Below are positions 1 through 10,379 of a DNA stretch of 64,000 bases, one piece after another (position 1 is the stretch's first letter; each line of letters begins with the position of its first letter). The notes beneath the pieces are model-generated. The model searched no databases. It was not told where the DNA came from and was given only the letters and a program-made list of their open reading frames with translations. The DNA is taken from NCBI GenBank assembly GCA_958510875.1, contig OY294067.1, forward strand, positions 27,268,912 to 27,332,911, written 5' to 3'. This DNA comes from Endomychus coccineus. Lineage: Eukaryota > Arthropoda > Insecta > Coleoptera > Endomychidae. Position numbers and translations under genes: made by a program.

Positions 1-550
1 AAACATATAGCACATAACCGTAGGTTTGTTTTGAATTTGTAGGTGAAGTTTGTGAGTACGTTGACCGCATTTGTTAGGAAATGAATAGAACTTTATCTTG
101 AACATGTTCGCATTCTAACTTCGAACTTATAGTGAAAATTGTCATACTTATTCGGAAAAGTTGAAATCCAGGCGAAAATTCAATTTAAAACAACGAGAGG
201 GAAAGTTTTTTCATCTCACAAATGGTTACTCCAGTTCTAAAAATCAAATTCAATAACATTCTACGTACTTACAGCGTTCTGGCTCTGTTTCTCACTTCAG
301 TTTACCGTTTAGCTCGAAGAAAATAAGGTATTTCGACAAGCAACACATTTATTACTTAATAATATTCTTTTCAGATTGAATCGCTCCATATCAAAAAATG
401 AAACTAAAATTAAAGTTTTTATATCCTTCAGTTACATATATCTGCATAAGAATACTATATCTACATAAAAATACTACCGTTGTGAATTAGATTCTAACAA
501 GTTTCACATCTTTGATGTATCTATGTTTGTGATAAGTCTATGTCGCGCCA
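1..550. other. AT-rich, no gene seen
   Basis: No open frame with recognisable protein motifs, no clear repeat and no RNA gene was seen here. It precedes the first MITE. Confidence 0.5.
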
Positions 551-1162
551 CCTGGTAGCACGGTCGTACATACAGGTCTGGGGACTCGTATGTTTGACAT
601 GGGTCTCTTACGCGTCACCAAACTCGTAGTCCCTCGCTCAGCCACTAGCTAGCGCTTGGATCGAAGTACGGCAACAATCACATTATCAAGTAAAATAATT
701 TTTCTCGTAACGCTATATTTACTATTCTGATTTGAGAGAGGAATAGAACTGTTACTCTTGTCAAAATGTATTACTCACCTTAAAAATACCTTCCCCTTTT
801 TCGTTATACATGCTCGCACACATAAAAGACCTCATTAAAACGATTTCTATCCGGAATCGCAAGCATCCACTTTTTTCGCATTTCCGCATCTTTCGACACT
901 TTAAAAACAGAAGTTTCTTGCTTTACACTTTTGTACCCCGTTTTGCATTTCGGCACAATGCACGATTTCGTAATTTGTTTCAAAAACGCAGGTATTTCTT
1001 GAGTTTACAATTTATTTATTTAAGAATGACAGTTGTCAGAGAATTTCGACTACTGCGCCATCCTTTTTGGTACTACGCGACAGTCGACGCTTAGCGGACC
1101 CACTTCTCACATAGGAAACAGCCTCGAGTCCCCAGACCTGTATGTACGACTGTGCCTGGTAG
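551..1162. mobile_element. Non-autonomous TIR element (MITE) with 8-bp target duplication
   Basis: The element proper is 559-1154 (596 bp). The terminal inverted repeats are about 30 bp. The left end begins CACGGTCGTACATACAGG; the right end, read in reverse complement, differs at the fourth base (CACAGTCG) and then matches for the rest of the 30 bp. Both ends are followed by TCTGGGGACTCG. The flanks carry the identical octamer CCTGGTAG at 551-558 and 1155-1162. An 8-bp duplication fits hAT, P or related cut-and-paste superfamilies. The short open frames inside resemble no transposase, so the element must be moved in trans. Superfamily assignment is inference. Confidence 0.8.
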
Positions 1163-1264
1163 TGCCGCTACAGAAGAGGGGAATATTATTCTATAGTGCC
1201 CCCTATGACATAGTTTGTAAGTGTATATTATATTTCTTAATAAAACTATGGTGCATCAGGATTT

Positions 1265-1325
1265 GTCAGAACCACGGTCGTGTCTATTATAGACAGTCTA
1301 TACTCTATACGACCGTGGTCAGAAC
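1265..1325. mobile_element. 45-bp micro-MITE of the same family
   Basis: A 45-bp sequence at 1273-1317 starts CACGGTCGT and ends ACGACCGTG, the same termini as the 596-bp element about 110 bp upstream. It is flanked by a perfect 8-bp direct repeat GTCAGAAC (1265-1272 and 1318-1325). The interior is itself partly palindromic. This looks like an extreme internal deletion derivative that still made a target duplication. Confidence 0.75.
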
Positions 1326-1911
1326 AAAAGGCAGGAATATTCCAAATTTCACTAGTCAAATTTATCAACATAAAAATGAAAGCGAAAGGTGCTCATTACC
1401 AAAACAATATGATTTGTAATTTAGATTTCTATTTAATAGCGATTGACCTGGGACTCATTCATAACAATCTTTGCCACCTAAAGTTTTCTTGCATTGTAAA
1501 AGTTTGGTTTCTTGGTACTAGGTGCTAGGATTAAGAACTGTATTTACTTACATATTTTATAATGATGCAATTGAATTTTTCTATTTCTTCGCAATAATAT
1601 AGAGTATAGACTGATCAAATAACAAACACAAAACCTTAAGGCCTCGACCAGCAAGGTACTAACACTAACACTAACGTGATTCACCAAGAGAAGATAAATC
1701 GTACTCAACAATTTCAACAAAATAACGCACTCGACTGTCGAGCTTTCCTTTCAATCTCCTCTGGCTCTACTCTCTGCTGAACTGAAATGCACATAGCCAT
1801 AGCACTTAGCAGATGACAGATCCACTATTTGACATGCACAGAACTACAGAACTATACTGAAATGAGTGAAATGTCAATATGAAATCAGAGAATCAGTGAT
1901 TTATACGGGCC
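1326..1911. other. No gene seen
   Basis: Short frames only, with no recognisable motif. Ordinary AT-rich spacer between copies of the MITE family. Confidence 0.45.
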
Positions 1912-2020
1912 CACGGTCGTATATACAGGTCTGGAAACTCTATGTTTGACATGAGTCTCTTACATGTCGCCAAACTCGTAGTCCCTCGCTCAGCCACCAG
2001 CTGGTGCATGGATCGAAGTA
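1912..2020 (+). mobile_element. Solo left end of the CACGGTCGT MITE family
   Basis: About 109 bp match 559-668 (same CACGGTCGTAT/CATACAGG start, the GTAGTCCCTCGCTCAGCCAC stretch and the GGATCGAAGTA end). The right end is missing and no target duplication can be paired, so this is a truncated copy. Confidence 0.75.
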
Positions 2021-2067
2021 TGTTGTCAAGGATTAGGATTAGATGTCTGGATTAGGCGCCATTTAAA

Positions 2068-2196
2068 GATTTCATGTTTTGCAGAAGTTAAAATTAGACC
2101 ATTATAAATACGAAACAATCACCTTTATTCACTAAAAATACTGTGAACATACTGAAGTCATTTCAGCTACCAACTAGCCGTCATCCCAGTTTACTC
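2068..2196 (-). mobile_element. PLE family P2 terminal fragment
   Basis: Matches other copies at 6818-6960, 47750-47870 and 59868-59985. Shared words include TTCATGTTTTGCAGAAG, CACTAAAAATACTGT and CAACTAGCCGTCATC. In the copies with coding sequence attached, this piece lies just beyond the GIY-YIG end of a Penelope-like element read on the minus strand. It is therefore a terminal (pseudo-LTR) fragment. Confidence 0.6.
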
Positions 2197-4091
2197 TGTA
2201 ATGTATGTATGTATATTATTCATTCATCATTGGATATAACAACAAAATTAACCAACCAGCAAGTAACTTGATTCGGCTTTAAATATTCCATGAACAATTG
2301 CGAGTTCAGAAATCAATTATTGATATTCTTGATCCTGAACATGCATTTATCAGCGATTTATCCAGTATTGTCAGCTCAATAGTAAAATTTATATCGCGTC
2401 TGAAAAACCATGTAAAACATTGTAAATACCGCTCCGAAATTGCATTAACTATATATTAAATGAAATTATGCTCTTATTAAATTTTATAATATTGCGATGC
2501 ACGGGGAACTTTTCATTTTAATAAACGTTAGAAGGTTTATTCCACGAAATTAAACACAATAATCGAAATAATAGAGGCAGAAATGAATTCGTGAGATTCC
2601 GTATTTGCTAAAGAGAGTTTAGTTGTATTTTTCTCGGCTTTTGTCGTAATCTCTAAATTTCAATTGGAGCGGCCATATCGGGATATATAAAAATAAACCA
2701 CTTCGAGAAAACGGTTCCTTAATTCATCTTTCCAGACTCTACGAATGTTCTTTCTATCTTTTTTGTCGTAGCAGTTTGGAAAGATGGCGCAATTTCAAAG
2801 AAGTCGGTAGACGACGTTTATGCAAATAGTTTTCACGAGCGTTCGAGAACAATTGTTTCAGCACTTATACGAATAATCCGACTATAATCCCTTACGTAAG
2901 GTGAAGCCTATCACTTGATCCTAATTGCCCATTCGGTTTTCCAACACACGTTCAGAATAATATCAATGTTCATATTGGATAATGAAAACCGACTGCTCAT
3001 TTGAGATAGCGGTTTTGCCAACATTCAAATTCATATTAGATACAAAATGGCCAAACGAATACAAATTACTATTCCGTGTGAAAAGCTCAGAAACTTCTCA
3101 GCTTTTCATTAAAATGCTTAACAAAATTAGGACACAGGCAGTCAGGACCGTATCTAGCATAGAAATTTGGGGAGGGGGTAGTTTCCGACTTGGAAACCTC
3201 GTTAGGATTAAAATGATCTAATCCCTGCACTTCGTATTTGAAATGGATTTTAACCGAAGCTCAAATATACGAATTGACTATTTTTTTTTTGTGTCTTGGG
3301 TAGCTGGGCTCTAGAACTCTTCTGGACGAACCACTACTCTTCGTATATTTTAATACTATCTAATAAAAAGCTTGAACTCCCAAAATTAATTTTTCGGATT
3401 TCAATCCCAAAGAGGGTAAAAGGGAATCGAAATATTTTGACGTTTTTGATAGCTGAAATAATCACGTAAAGCTTAAAATATCGATGATGGAAGCCATTAC
3501 TTTGTGATAATTTGTCATATTGATATAATAAAACACTTACTTTATTTCTTATCACTTATATTATAGGAACACTAATGTGACGACTATATAGGTTCGACAA
3601 CCTTCAAATGGTAATGTAATAAGGGTAGATCTTCAATAAGTCCTAAATTAGGTACATTCCGAACATTACTCCATTTGTTTAATTGTTTACATATTATATC
3701 AACAAGTTATATAATGATGTTGATATAAAAAGTGGACCATACGTGTAATAATGCACCGTAGGCAAGGTTACCTTATTGTTGATACATCATCCATGTGAAT
3801 ATCGATATGAATGAATGTTATGGAATGACGTATCAATGTATAAGGATGAGGAAGGAGAAGTATATATAGTTTTGGATAGAGTTATCAAAGGCATAATAGA
3901 ATAGCATCTTAGAATCATAATTAATGATTAGAGAAGTTAAGATTAGGTAGTTCTGAATTAGCTCAATGTTATGAACCATTGTTACATGTTCCCTGCAGCT
4001 GCAAATTCATCTGATTCAAATGGGAGAATGTGTCAGCAAGATATGCAAGTTCCTAATAGCTTCTAGAAGGCACCGACCATTCGGCTGTTGC
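2197..4091. other. No gene seen; small PLE-tail remnant
   Basis: No convincing coding sequence. At about 3480-3545 a short stretch (reverse of a TGATAAATTATCACAAAGTA / CCACCATTG-like tail) recurs near 18838-18900, 24510-24545 and 34280-34345. There it follows a PLE family P3 terminus, so it is probably a tail fragment. The 73-residue minus frame at 3334-3555 has no recognisable motif. Confidence 0.45.
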
Positions 4092-4178
4092 AGTATACAC
4101 ATTGTTATTGATATTAATTGAAAATAATTCTGAGAATTGTCTCAGAATTATTTTCAATTCAATAACAATGTGTATACT
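4092..4178. repeat. Fold-back junction at the 5' end of a PLE
   Basis: A 44-bp left arm (4092-4135) and 39-bp right arm (4140-4178) are complementary apart from one 5-bp bulge, with a 4-bp loop. The right arm is coding: it reads in frame into the RT segment that follows (NNNVYTPQEGLSM). The left arm is an inverted copy of the element's own sequence placed at its truncation point. Confidence 0.85.
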
Positions 4179-4440
4179 CCTCAAGAAGGATTATCAATGG
4201 TAATTACTTCCTCATCTGGCCGAAATATTTATGAATGAATTAGAATTGGAAATCCACAAACACTCTATTATAAACAGATTCATTTATTGGCATCGGTATG
4301 TTGACGATATATTAACAAGCTTTAATGGAACACAAAGACAATTAGATTCTTTCATTCAACATATAAGTAATCGACATCCCAAAATTAAATTCACGGTTGA
4401 AGTAGAAGTCAATCCAACTATTAACTTTTTGGAACCATAA
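4144..4440 (+). pseudogene. PLE reverse transcriptase, palm C-terminal part
   Basis: Begins NNNVYTPQEGLSM, the PLE motif B region (usually GLSMGSPLSPLLAEIFM). The stretch after GLSM is frame-disrupted but readable as LAEIFMNELE. Motif C follows with the catalytic pair in HRYVDDILTSF (about 4279-4311). The frame continues through a PLE-like KFTVEVE...INFLEP segment and ends in a premature stop at 4438-4440. The sequence shows YVDD directly; RT function is family knowledge. Confidence 0.85.
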
Positions 4441-4576
4441 CTGAATTAAATAGTAAACATTCTCTTTCAATATATCATAAGCCTTGACATACGGACATTC
4501 TTAACCACAACAATTCAAACCACCCTATACAACATAAACTGACTGCTCTTCAAAGTATGATACATAGACTTGTTAC

Positions 4577-4846
4577 ATGTCGGAATTAAATTATCGTAAG
4601 GAATTTTCAATTATAAAACAGATAGTAACTATTAACGGCTTTAACGAAAAAATTGTGAATGATTTACTTCAGAAAAAAGACTATAATGAAGCAATGAAGT
4701 TAGTCTACCCTAGTACAGTTAAGACTCATAATTATAGATCTATAATATATGTAGGTAAACTTTCTGATAATGTATGCAATTTACTTAAAAAACACAATGT
4801 TACCACATCTTTTAGAACAAATAATACGGCAGGCAAATATATTTAA
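4577..4846 (+). pseudogene. PLE linker between RT and endonuclease
   Basis: An 89-residue frame with the PLE linker pattern: INGFNEKIVNDLLQKKDYNE followed by IIYVGKLSDNVCNLLKKHN and FRTNNT. The same layout is seen at 13470-13751 and, in degraded form, near 24850-25080. The linker connects RT thumb to GIY-YIG. The upstream and downstream frames do not join without shifts. Confidence 0.75.
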
Positions 4847-4884
4847 AACAACAAAGATAAGAATAAAAAAAAGATCAAGAATTA

Positions 4885-5181
4885 GGAGTATACAAGGTAG
4901 AATGTGAAGATTGTGATACATTCTATACAGGTCAGACAGGAAGATCTTTCTAAACTAGAATTAAAGAACATTTGTATAAAGGAGATTCAAAAGTTGTAAA
5001 CCATATTAAAGAAGCTGATCATCATTTTAAAGATGATTTTGAGATTCTCCATAAGTCAGTTAAAAGTAAAGGACTAAACAACTTCGAGAAAATTGAAATT
5101 ATAAAGTTTAAAAATACAGGAAACCTTTTAAATGATCAGAAAGATTTTTCCAATTCTCCATTATTAGATTTATGTAAGTAA
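4885..5181 (+). pseudogene. PLE GIY-YIG endonuclease domain
   Basis: Reads GVYKVECEDCDTFYTGQTGR, with GVY and YTG matching the two halves of the GIY-YIG signature. This is followed by TRIKEHLYKG (the conserved Arg and Glu/His region) and VNHIKEADHHF. An in-frame TAA at 4951-4953 interrupts it just after GRSF. A 74-residue tail continues to 5181. The domain nicks target DNA to prime reverse transcription. Confidence 0.85.
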
Positions 5182-5365
5182 CTTTTTTCCTACTGTACAC
5201 GTACCTCACTTCACCCCTCCTTCTTAATCTTAATTTTAATATTTAAGGAATAAACCATAATTTGCAAAACCATTGTTTGATAAAGCCACCGTGTGGATGT
5301 TTCACCATGTTTTGTTTAATAAAATATTACAAAGTGTTTTTTTCATTAAAACTATATCCTAAGGT

Positions 5366-5497
5366 TCCTAGAGACCAGTAACAACATCCAAAACTTCGCT
5401 CTCTCGGGCTCATCAGCGAAACGAGTAGTTTGTGATGTCCCTAGTCGACCTTTCTGTACCCAATTTTTTGGTTGTGTTGTTACTGGTCGGTCTAGAG
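5366..5497. repeat. Short inverted-repeat element, possible ribozyme remnant
   Basis: CCAGTAACAACATCCAAAA at the left and its complement TTTTGGTTGTGTTGTTACTGG at the right bound about 110 bp. On the minus strand the interior reads CTGATGAGCCCGAGAGAGC then GAAG (about 5394-5416), close to a hammerhead core but with GAAG instead of GAAA. A short related piece (GTTACTGGTCGTTCTAGA) lies near 35080. Confidence 0.45.
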
Positions 5498-6815
5498 AAA
5501 TGTTACCATTGCAAAATAGTACATATCGCATTTATTATGGTAGTATACTACTCCATGACCAGTTAGTAACCTTAAGCTGCTAATTTTTCACGACTTAATC
5601 ATCACATTTCTAAAATCAACGAAGAAAAATTATTTTTGAACCATGTTGATGATAATAATTATTATCGAATAAAATTTGTGTAAACTTTCATCGATTTCAA
5701 TTTAAAATCATCTAAATTCATTATAAACTTTCTGTGATAATAAAAACATTCGTTTGGTTACATTTTGTGACAATATGTAGGTGTAGGTTATTGTGAAATA
5801 TTATATAAACATAATTGATTTTACTTATCCTGGTGTGGGAGTAAATCTCGCGATGTAATGTCATCTCCTTGTAGACATATTTGAATGATAGTATTCCTGC
5901 TTTATTACAAAACTGAATTTACAAGGTTTTCAGTAGTTAATATACCATATATCTCTAACCTCTACTAGTGCTTAACACGTGCTGCGAATGGGGAGCGAAC
6001 CAGAAATAATATCACTTTCTCTAGCCATAAACAGCGTAATTATTTCTACACAGTATAAAACTGAATCGAAATAATTGAGCGCGGATATAATCGCCGACCA
6101 GACTGATAGACACTTCGGTTCGACGGACTGTAGGTGAAATCTACTTGGTCGTATCTTTAGATATAAGTTCGATATTGTGAAGCGTTTTGATGTACTTTAG
6201 CGGACCGACATCTCTACTAAACTTGGCAAACAACTGTCAATCCGTATGTCGTACCAACTTGTCTAATGCAACATCCTCTCGATTTTAGATATCAAATTTA
6301 TAGTCATCGCCGTTTACATTATGAACATGTTTCTAACCAGTAACCAGATCGATATAGCTGTAACTACGACCGATACATTTACAGTTGAATCTGTTAACGT
6401 TCTATTGAGCATTGGAAATGCATTATTCTCTAATCCAATGAGTATCCCACGTGCGTTTTAGTAATAATGTATGATGTAATTATTAACGTTTCACATATTT
6501 CAGAGAATATAATGAATTGATTCGAAGTATTCTATGATCCCACACTTTTCTGATTGCCTCTATTACTTCATTAATCATTCATCATTCATAGTAGAGATGG
6601 CAATAAATATTGATTAATCGATTATTCAATCAATGTCTCTCTTAGGATGAAAAATAAAACAGTAGGTCCCGCGTGCTGTACGATCTCACCGCACGTTAAA
6701 GATCCTTACTTGCAAATAGTTAGAATTCGGCGTAATTTCCATTTTTTAAATTCTCTACTGAAAATATGAATGATGTTCCAAAGATTGTTTCAAGTTTTAG
6801 CATCGACAGCAATTT
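5498..6815. other. No gene seen
   Basis: Single-copy-looking AT-rich sequence with no frame of interest, no inverted repeat ends and no RNA gene visible. Confidence 0.45.
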
Positions 6816-6965
6816 AAATATTTCATGTTTTGCAGAAGTTAAAATTACACTAACTAAGAACTTATTCACTAATAATACTGTTAAAGTACTGCGAACCTTT
6901 CGAATAACAAGTAGCGACCATCTATGTAAACTAAATTATAAATCAAAAGGTGCCTGTGTAAATTC

Positions 6966-8090
6966 TATTTAATGGGGGATCATAATGTAAACAAGAGGTT
7001 TCCTCAGCTGGAGATGAATCGGAACTTAATAAATTGCTTTTTCGTTTGTACATTTCCATCCTTTCTAAATTGCCTAGGTATTTGTTCGAACCAGGGCCGG
7101 ATTCAGAGTGTTGGGGGCCTGTGGTCACAAGTTTGGTGGGGGCCTCTTTGGTAGAAGGTAATATTAAATGCCACAAAATATTTTTACAATAAAAAATTAT
7201 AATGCAATGGTAATGTCATTTAAATAAAACTTTTCTGAGATATATATATATTATTTATTTGTACATATATTGATTATCGTTACGTTTTGACTCATTGCCG
7301 ATCGCAATCTGTTTTTTTAGTAATTTTGACTTTGAAAAGGATCCTTCAGCCTTACAGTTAGTGATCATCAGAACAAGATACATTTTTTTAATCATCTGAA
7401 CATTAAAGAAAAGCATCCTGCACCTGTTTTATGATTATCAACGCGTACATGAAATGTTTACGGCTGAAGTATCTTTTTTTTCTGCTGTAAACTGTTTGTA
7501 AAATTCTGCAAATTGACTAAAAACTAGAAACTTATTTATAATACGGCGCCACATACTAAACACGCGGGGAAATTCAAAAAACTAATTTCAATGAACTTGT
7601 TATTATGTTGTGTTTCAACGCAATGTGACATCAGAAATAACTTATTTCAATTTCTACCTGTCATTACATAAATATTAAATATACAATATTTCCTACTTTT
7701 ATAATATAAAATTAATAATTAAAATATGTGAATACAAATTCTGCATACAATTAAGCAAAAATGATGAATTTATTACTATATTAACAAATTCATTTTATCA
7801 TTTTTGTTGGAAGCCAACATTTTTTTCAATATATCATACTTGGTGGGGGCCCCTTCTTGATGGAGGCCTGTGGGCGGTCGCCCACTCTGCCTACTCCTAA
7901 ATCCGGCCCTGGTCCGAACTATGTTTTGAAAGTGATAAACTTTCTTGAGAAGTCGTGTGACCTGTATTCAAAATTTGTTCGACTAATGCTGATTTTCTAC
8001 TATTATTTTTCTTTATATGGGCAAAATGCTCTTTATAGCGAGTTACTATGTTCCTTCTAGTTTGACCCACATAGCAAATTATTGCTTAAA
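6966..8090 (-). pseudogene. PLE GIY-YIG endonuclease, split by a MITE
   Basis: Upstream of the MITE (8090-7920, minus) the frame reads CYVGQTRRNIVTRYKEHFA then HIKKNNSRKSALVEQILNTG, the YIG half and conserved Arg/Glu-His stretch. Beyond the MITE it resumes as KYLGNLERMEMYKRKSN and ends with a P(A/E)E-rich tail at about 6966. The copy at 63008-63199 has the same protein (NLERMEMYKRKSNS) without the insertion. Confidence 0.8.
7084..7919. mobile_element. hAT MITE inserted in PLE B
   Basis: The element is 7092-7911 (820 bp). Ends are CAGGGCCGGATTCAGAG and, in reverse complement, CAGGGCCGGATTTAGGAG; both lead into GGGGGCCT/GGCCTCC-rich subterminal sequence. The flanking 8-bp duplication is GTTCGAAC / GTCCGAAC (one mismatch). 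CAGGG termini plus 8-bp duplication are hAT features. The interior is AT-rich and non-coding. The uninterrupted PLE sequence at 62860-62990 serves as an empty-site paralogue. Confidence 0.9.
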
Positions 8091-8483
8091 CGGCTTTTTA
8101 GCTTGTTCTTACATCACACACATGAAGTGGTTGTATTACAAATTTAGAAAACAAATTACAGAATTTATTAATTACTGAAGGGTGATAAGTGAAACTCTTG
8201 AATTTTATTGAAGTATTTGAAGGAATGGTACTAATTTGATTAGCTGGTGGCGTTCCAATTTCCTTTGTTGCTTAGAAATTAAATTATTCATCAAAGATTT
8301 GTCCAAGGCTATTTGTTGAAGTTTCTCAACTTCGTTCTTATAATTTTGCTGGCTTAAAGGGACGTTCAATAATCTATGAACAAGACTATTAAATGGAGTT
8401 ATTTTATAATTGAATGGTGTAGCTGAATCCGCCGGAGTATACCTAGTTGTTTGATTGGGTTGTATATGTCGAAATGCAAGTGA

Positions 8484-8973
8484 TTACCATCTTTTTATCA
8501 AGGAAAGGAAGTTGTTTATCTTTTCTATTGTGACAGTGAATTTCAATAAATCAAATTGGCTATTAAGTAGGTTCAAAAAACCATGTAAATCAACATATTT
8601 ACTTATGATCGTGAAATTATCATCAACAGATCTATACCAAACTTTTGGAAATTTATTCAATTTTGATTTTAAGAAGGTTTCAAGTCCGCTTAGAAAAATA
8701 TTGGCCAAAAAGGAGACATTAGCCTATTGAACATCATCTTGTTTGTTTATAGTAGCTTTTGTTAAAATTGAAATAATTTTGCTCAATGCAGTTTCTATCA
8801 GGGATATTAATATTTGAAAGCCATTTCTTCAGAATGTTTATCAGCTCAGAGATTGGGGTATTTGTAAATAGTGAAACAACATCAAATGAAACAAGAGTAT
8901 CACCAGACTCTTTGGATTGAAAGATTTCACACTTGAATCTGGTGATACTCTCTTTCATTTGATGTTGTTTCAT
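8484..8973 (-). pseudogene. PLE reverse transcriptase palm remnants
   Basis: The minus frame 8973-8734 has VSFDVVSLFTNTPISELINI, PLE motif A (catalytic Asp in FDVVSLF). The minus frame 8708-8484 has MANIFLSGLETFLKSKL and WYRSVDDNFTIISKYV, motif C with RSVDD in place of the usual RYVDD (Tyr to Ser next to the catalytic pair). The two pieces are out of frame with one another, and motif B is degraded between them. Confidence 0.8.
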
Positions 8974-9600
8974 TATTTACAAATACCCCAATTCCTAAGT
9001 CTGAGTCGATAAACGTTCTGAAGAAATGGCTTTCAAATACTAAATAAGGTTTCTGGAAGATTTGAATAAGACGTAAGAATCACATATTCTGTGCAGTTTC
9101 TATCGGGGATAATAATATTTGAAAGCCATTTCGTCAGAATGTTTATCGGCTCAGGAATTGGGGTATTTGTAAATAGTGAAACGAACTCAAATGAAACGAG
9201 AGTATCACAGACTCTATGGATTGAAAGATTTCACACTCGAATCTGGTGATACTCTCTTTCATTTGATGTTGTTTCATTATTTACAAATACCCCAATCCCC
9301 AAGTCTGAGTCGATAAACATTCTGAAGAAATGGCTTTCAAATATTAAATACGGTTTCTGGAAGATTTGAATAAGACGTAAGAATCACATATTCTGTGCAG
9401 TTTCTATGGGGGATATTAATATTTGAAAGCCATTTCGTCCGAATGTTTATCGACTCAGGGATTGGGGTATTTGTAAATAATGAAATAACATCAAATGAAA
9501 CGAGAGTCTCTTTGGAACTAATTGCAAAATTGAAATATTTCAAACTTAAATCTGATGATACTCTCGTTTCATGAGTCGATAAACATTCTGAAGAACACCT
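8788..9600. repeat. Tandem array of about 2.6 units (304 bp), each an inverted pair of PLE RT pieces
   Basis: Matching landmarks repeat 304-305 bp apart: GCAGTTTCTAT at 8788, 9093 and 9397, and ATCTGGTGATACTC at 8937 and 9241. Each unit contains a minus-strand copy of the motif A region followed at once by a plus-strand copy of the same region. The joint is near CTGGTGATACTCTC. The outer minus-strand copy is the ordinary PLE B RT. Confidence 0.8.
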
Positions 9601-10379
9601 TTAAAATTCATAGTATTTCTGTAAACAAAAATAAAACAGATAATCTTATATAAATTCAGTTAAGTTATATTAGTCATATAATTGTCATTGTATAAAAAGT
9701 TGAAATAATACCTAATAACTATAAGATTCTTAATATTTGAGTATTATTGTGCAACTGTTACACATCTTCCAGACTGTGAATATTTTTAAGAAGTGTGCTC
9801 GTGGTGGGTAGAAATATCAATTTAGACTACCCCAGGAGTGAGAACAAAACAGCATGGTCTGGATTGCCTGTCTATTCGCTATTTACCGACATGCTTGTAA
9901 CACACATTGGGATTCTGGAAGGGATAGTTTCAGAACAATAGTCTGATACTTTGAGGATATTCAAAAAGAACCTCGCAAAGTGCCATTGTGGAAATTTCGA
10001 ATTGGAAACAATAGCCTCTGAGACTGGCTTTCGATATGAATTATTCGTTCGCTCGACTTCCATGAGAACAATTCCAGAACAGTTTAATTTAGCTAATGAA
10101 TTATTCTGTAGTTGATTCCAGTATGCAGCAAAATTCTCAGCTGTGGATTCAACAGAAAGCCTTATATTTTACTGTAAATTGAAGCGGAAAATGCATAGGG
10201 TAAAATAAATTACTTGCTTTATGACTTTCCTTCGTATTGTTATGATAATAGAAACTAAGTATCGTTGTTGTTGAAAGTTTCCACTATTTTATCGAAAATT
10301 CAAATTGTAATCTTGTACTTTATCACATCTTGACTTGAAGACTTCCACGAACATAAATCAATCAATCAAAAAGGGGGCG
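9601..10379. other. No gene recognised; possible LINE 3' tail at the right
   Basis: The minus frame 9872-10063 (63 residues) shows no motif I can name. The segment ends AATCAATCAATC at about 10357-10368, which could be the simple-repeat tail of a plus-strand LINE, but no coding part is recognisable. Confidence 0.35.

Larger units (their letters stand above)
4140..5240 (+). mobile_element. Truncated Penelope-like element (PLE A)
   Basis: Domains appear in PLE order: C-terminal half of the RT (about 4144-4440), linker (4577-4846) and GIY-YIG endonuclease (4885-5181). The RT fingers and first palm motifs are missing, replaced by the fold-back at 4092-4178. Frame breaks and stops separate the three parts, so the copy is dead. 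PLEs encode one long RT plus GIY-YIG protein used for target-primed reverse transcription. Confidence 0.85.
6816..9600 (-). mobile_element. Penelope-like element (PLE B, family P2), nested and rearranged
   Basis: Read on the minus strand, RT pieces lie at 9600-8484, the linker at about 8400-8100 and GIY-YIG from about 8090 to 6966. The terminal P2 sequence runs to about 6818. A hAT MITE (7092-7911) splits the GIY-YIG region. The RT part is expanded into tandem inverted blocks (8788-9600). Matching unsplit sequence lies at 62790-63030. Stops and shifts make it non-coding today. Confidence 0.85.

Noticed and set aside
810..1528. Three overlapping plus-strand frames
   Set aside because: They run across the MITE end and the micro-MITE and show no protein motif; treated as chance.
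8788..9600. CRISPR-like regular repeats
   Set aside because: The repeats are long, palindromic RT coding pieces in a eukaryotic element; there are no short repeats with unique spacers.
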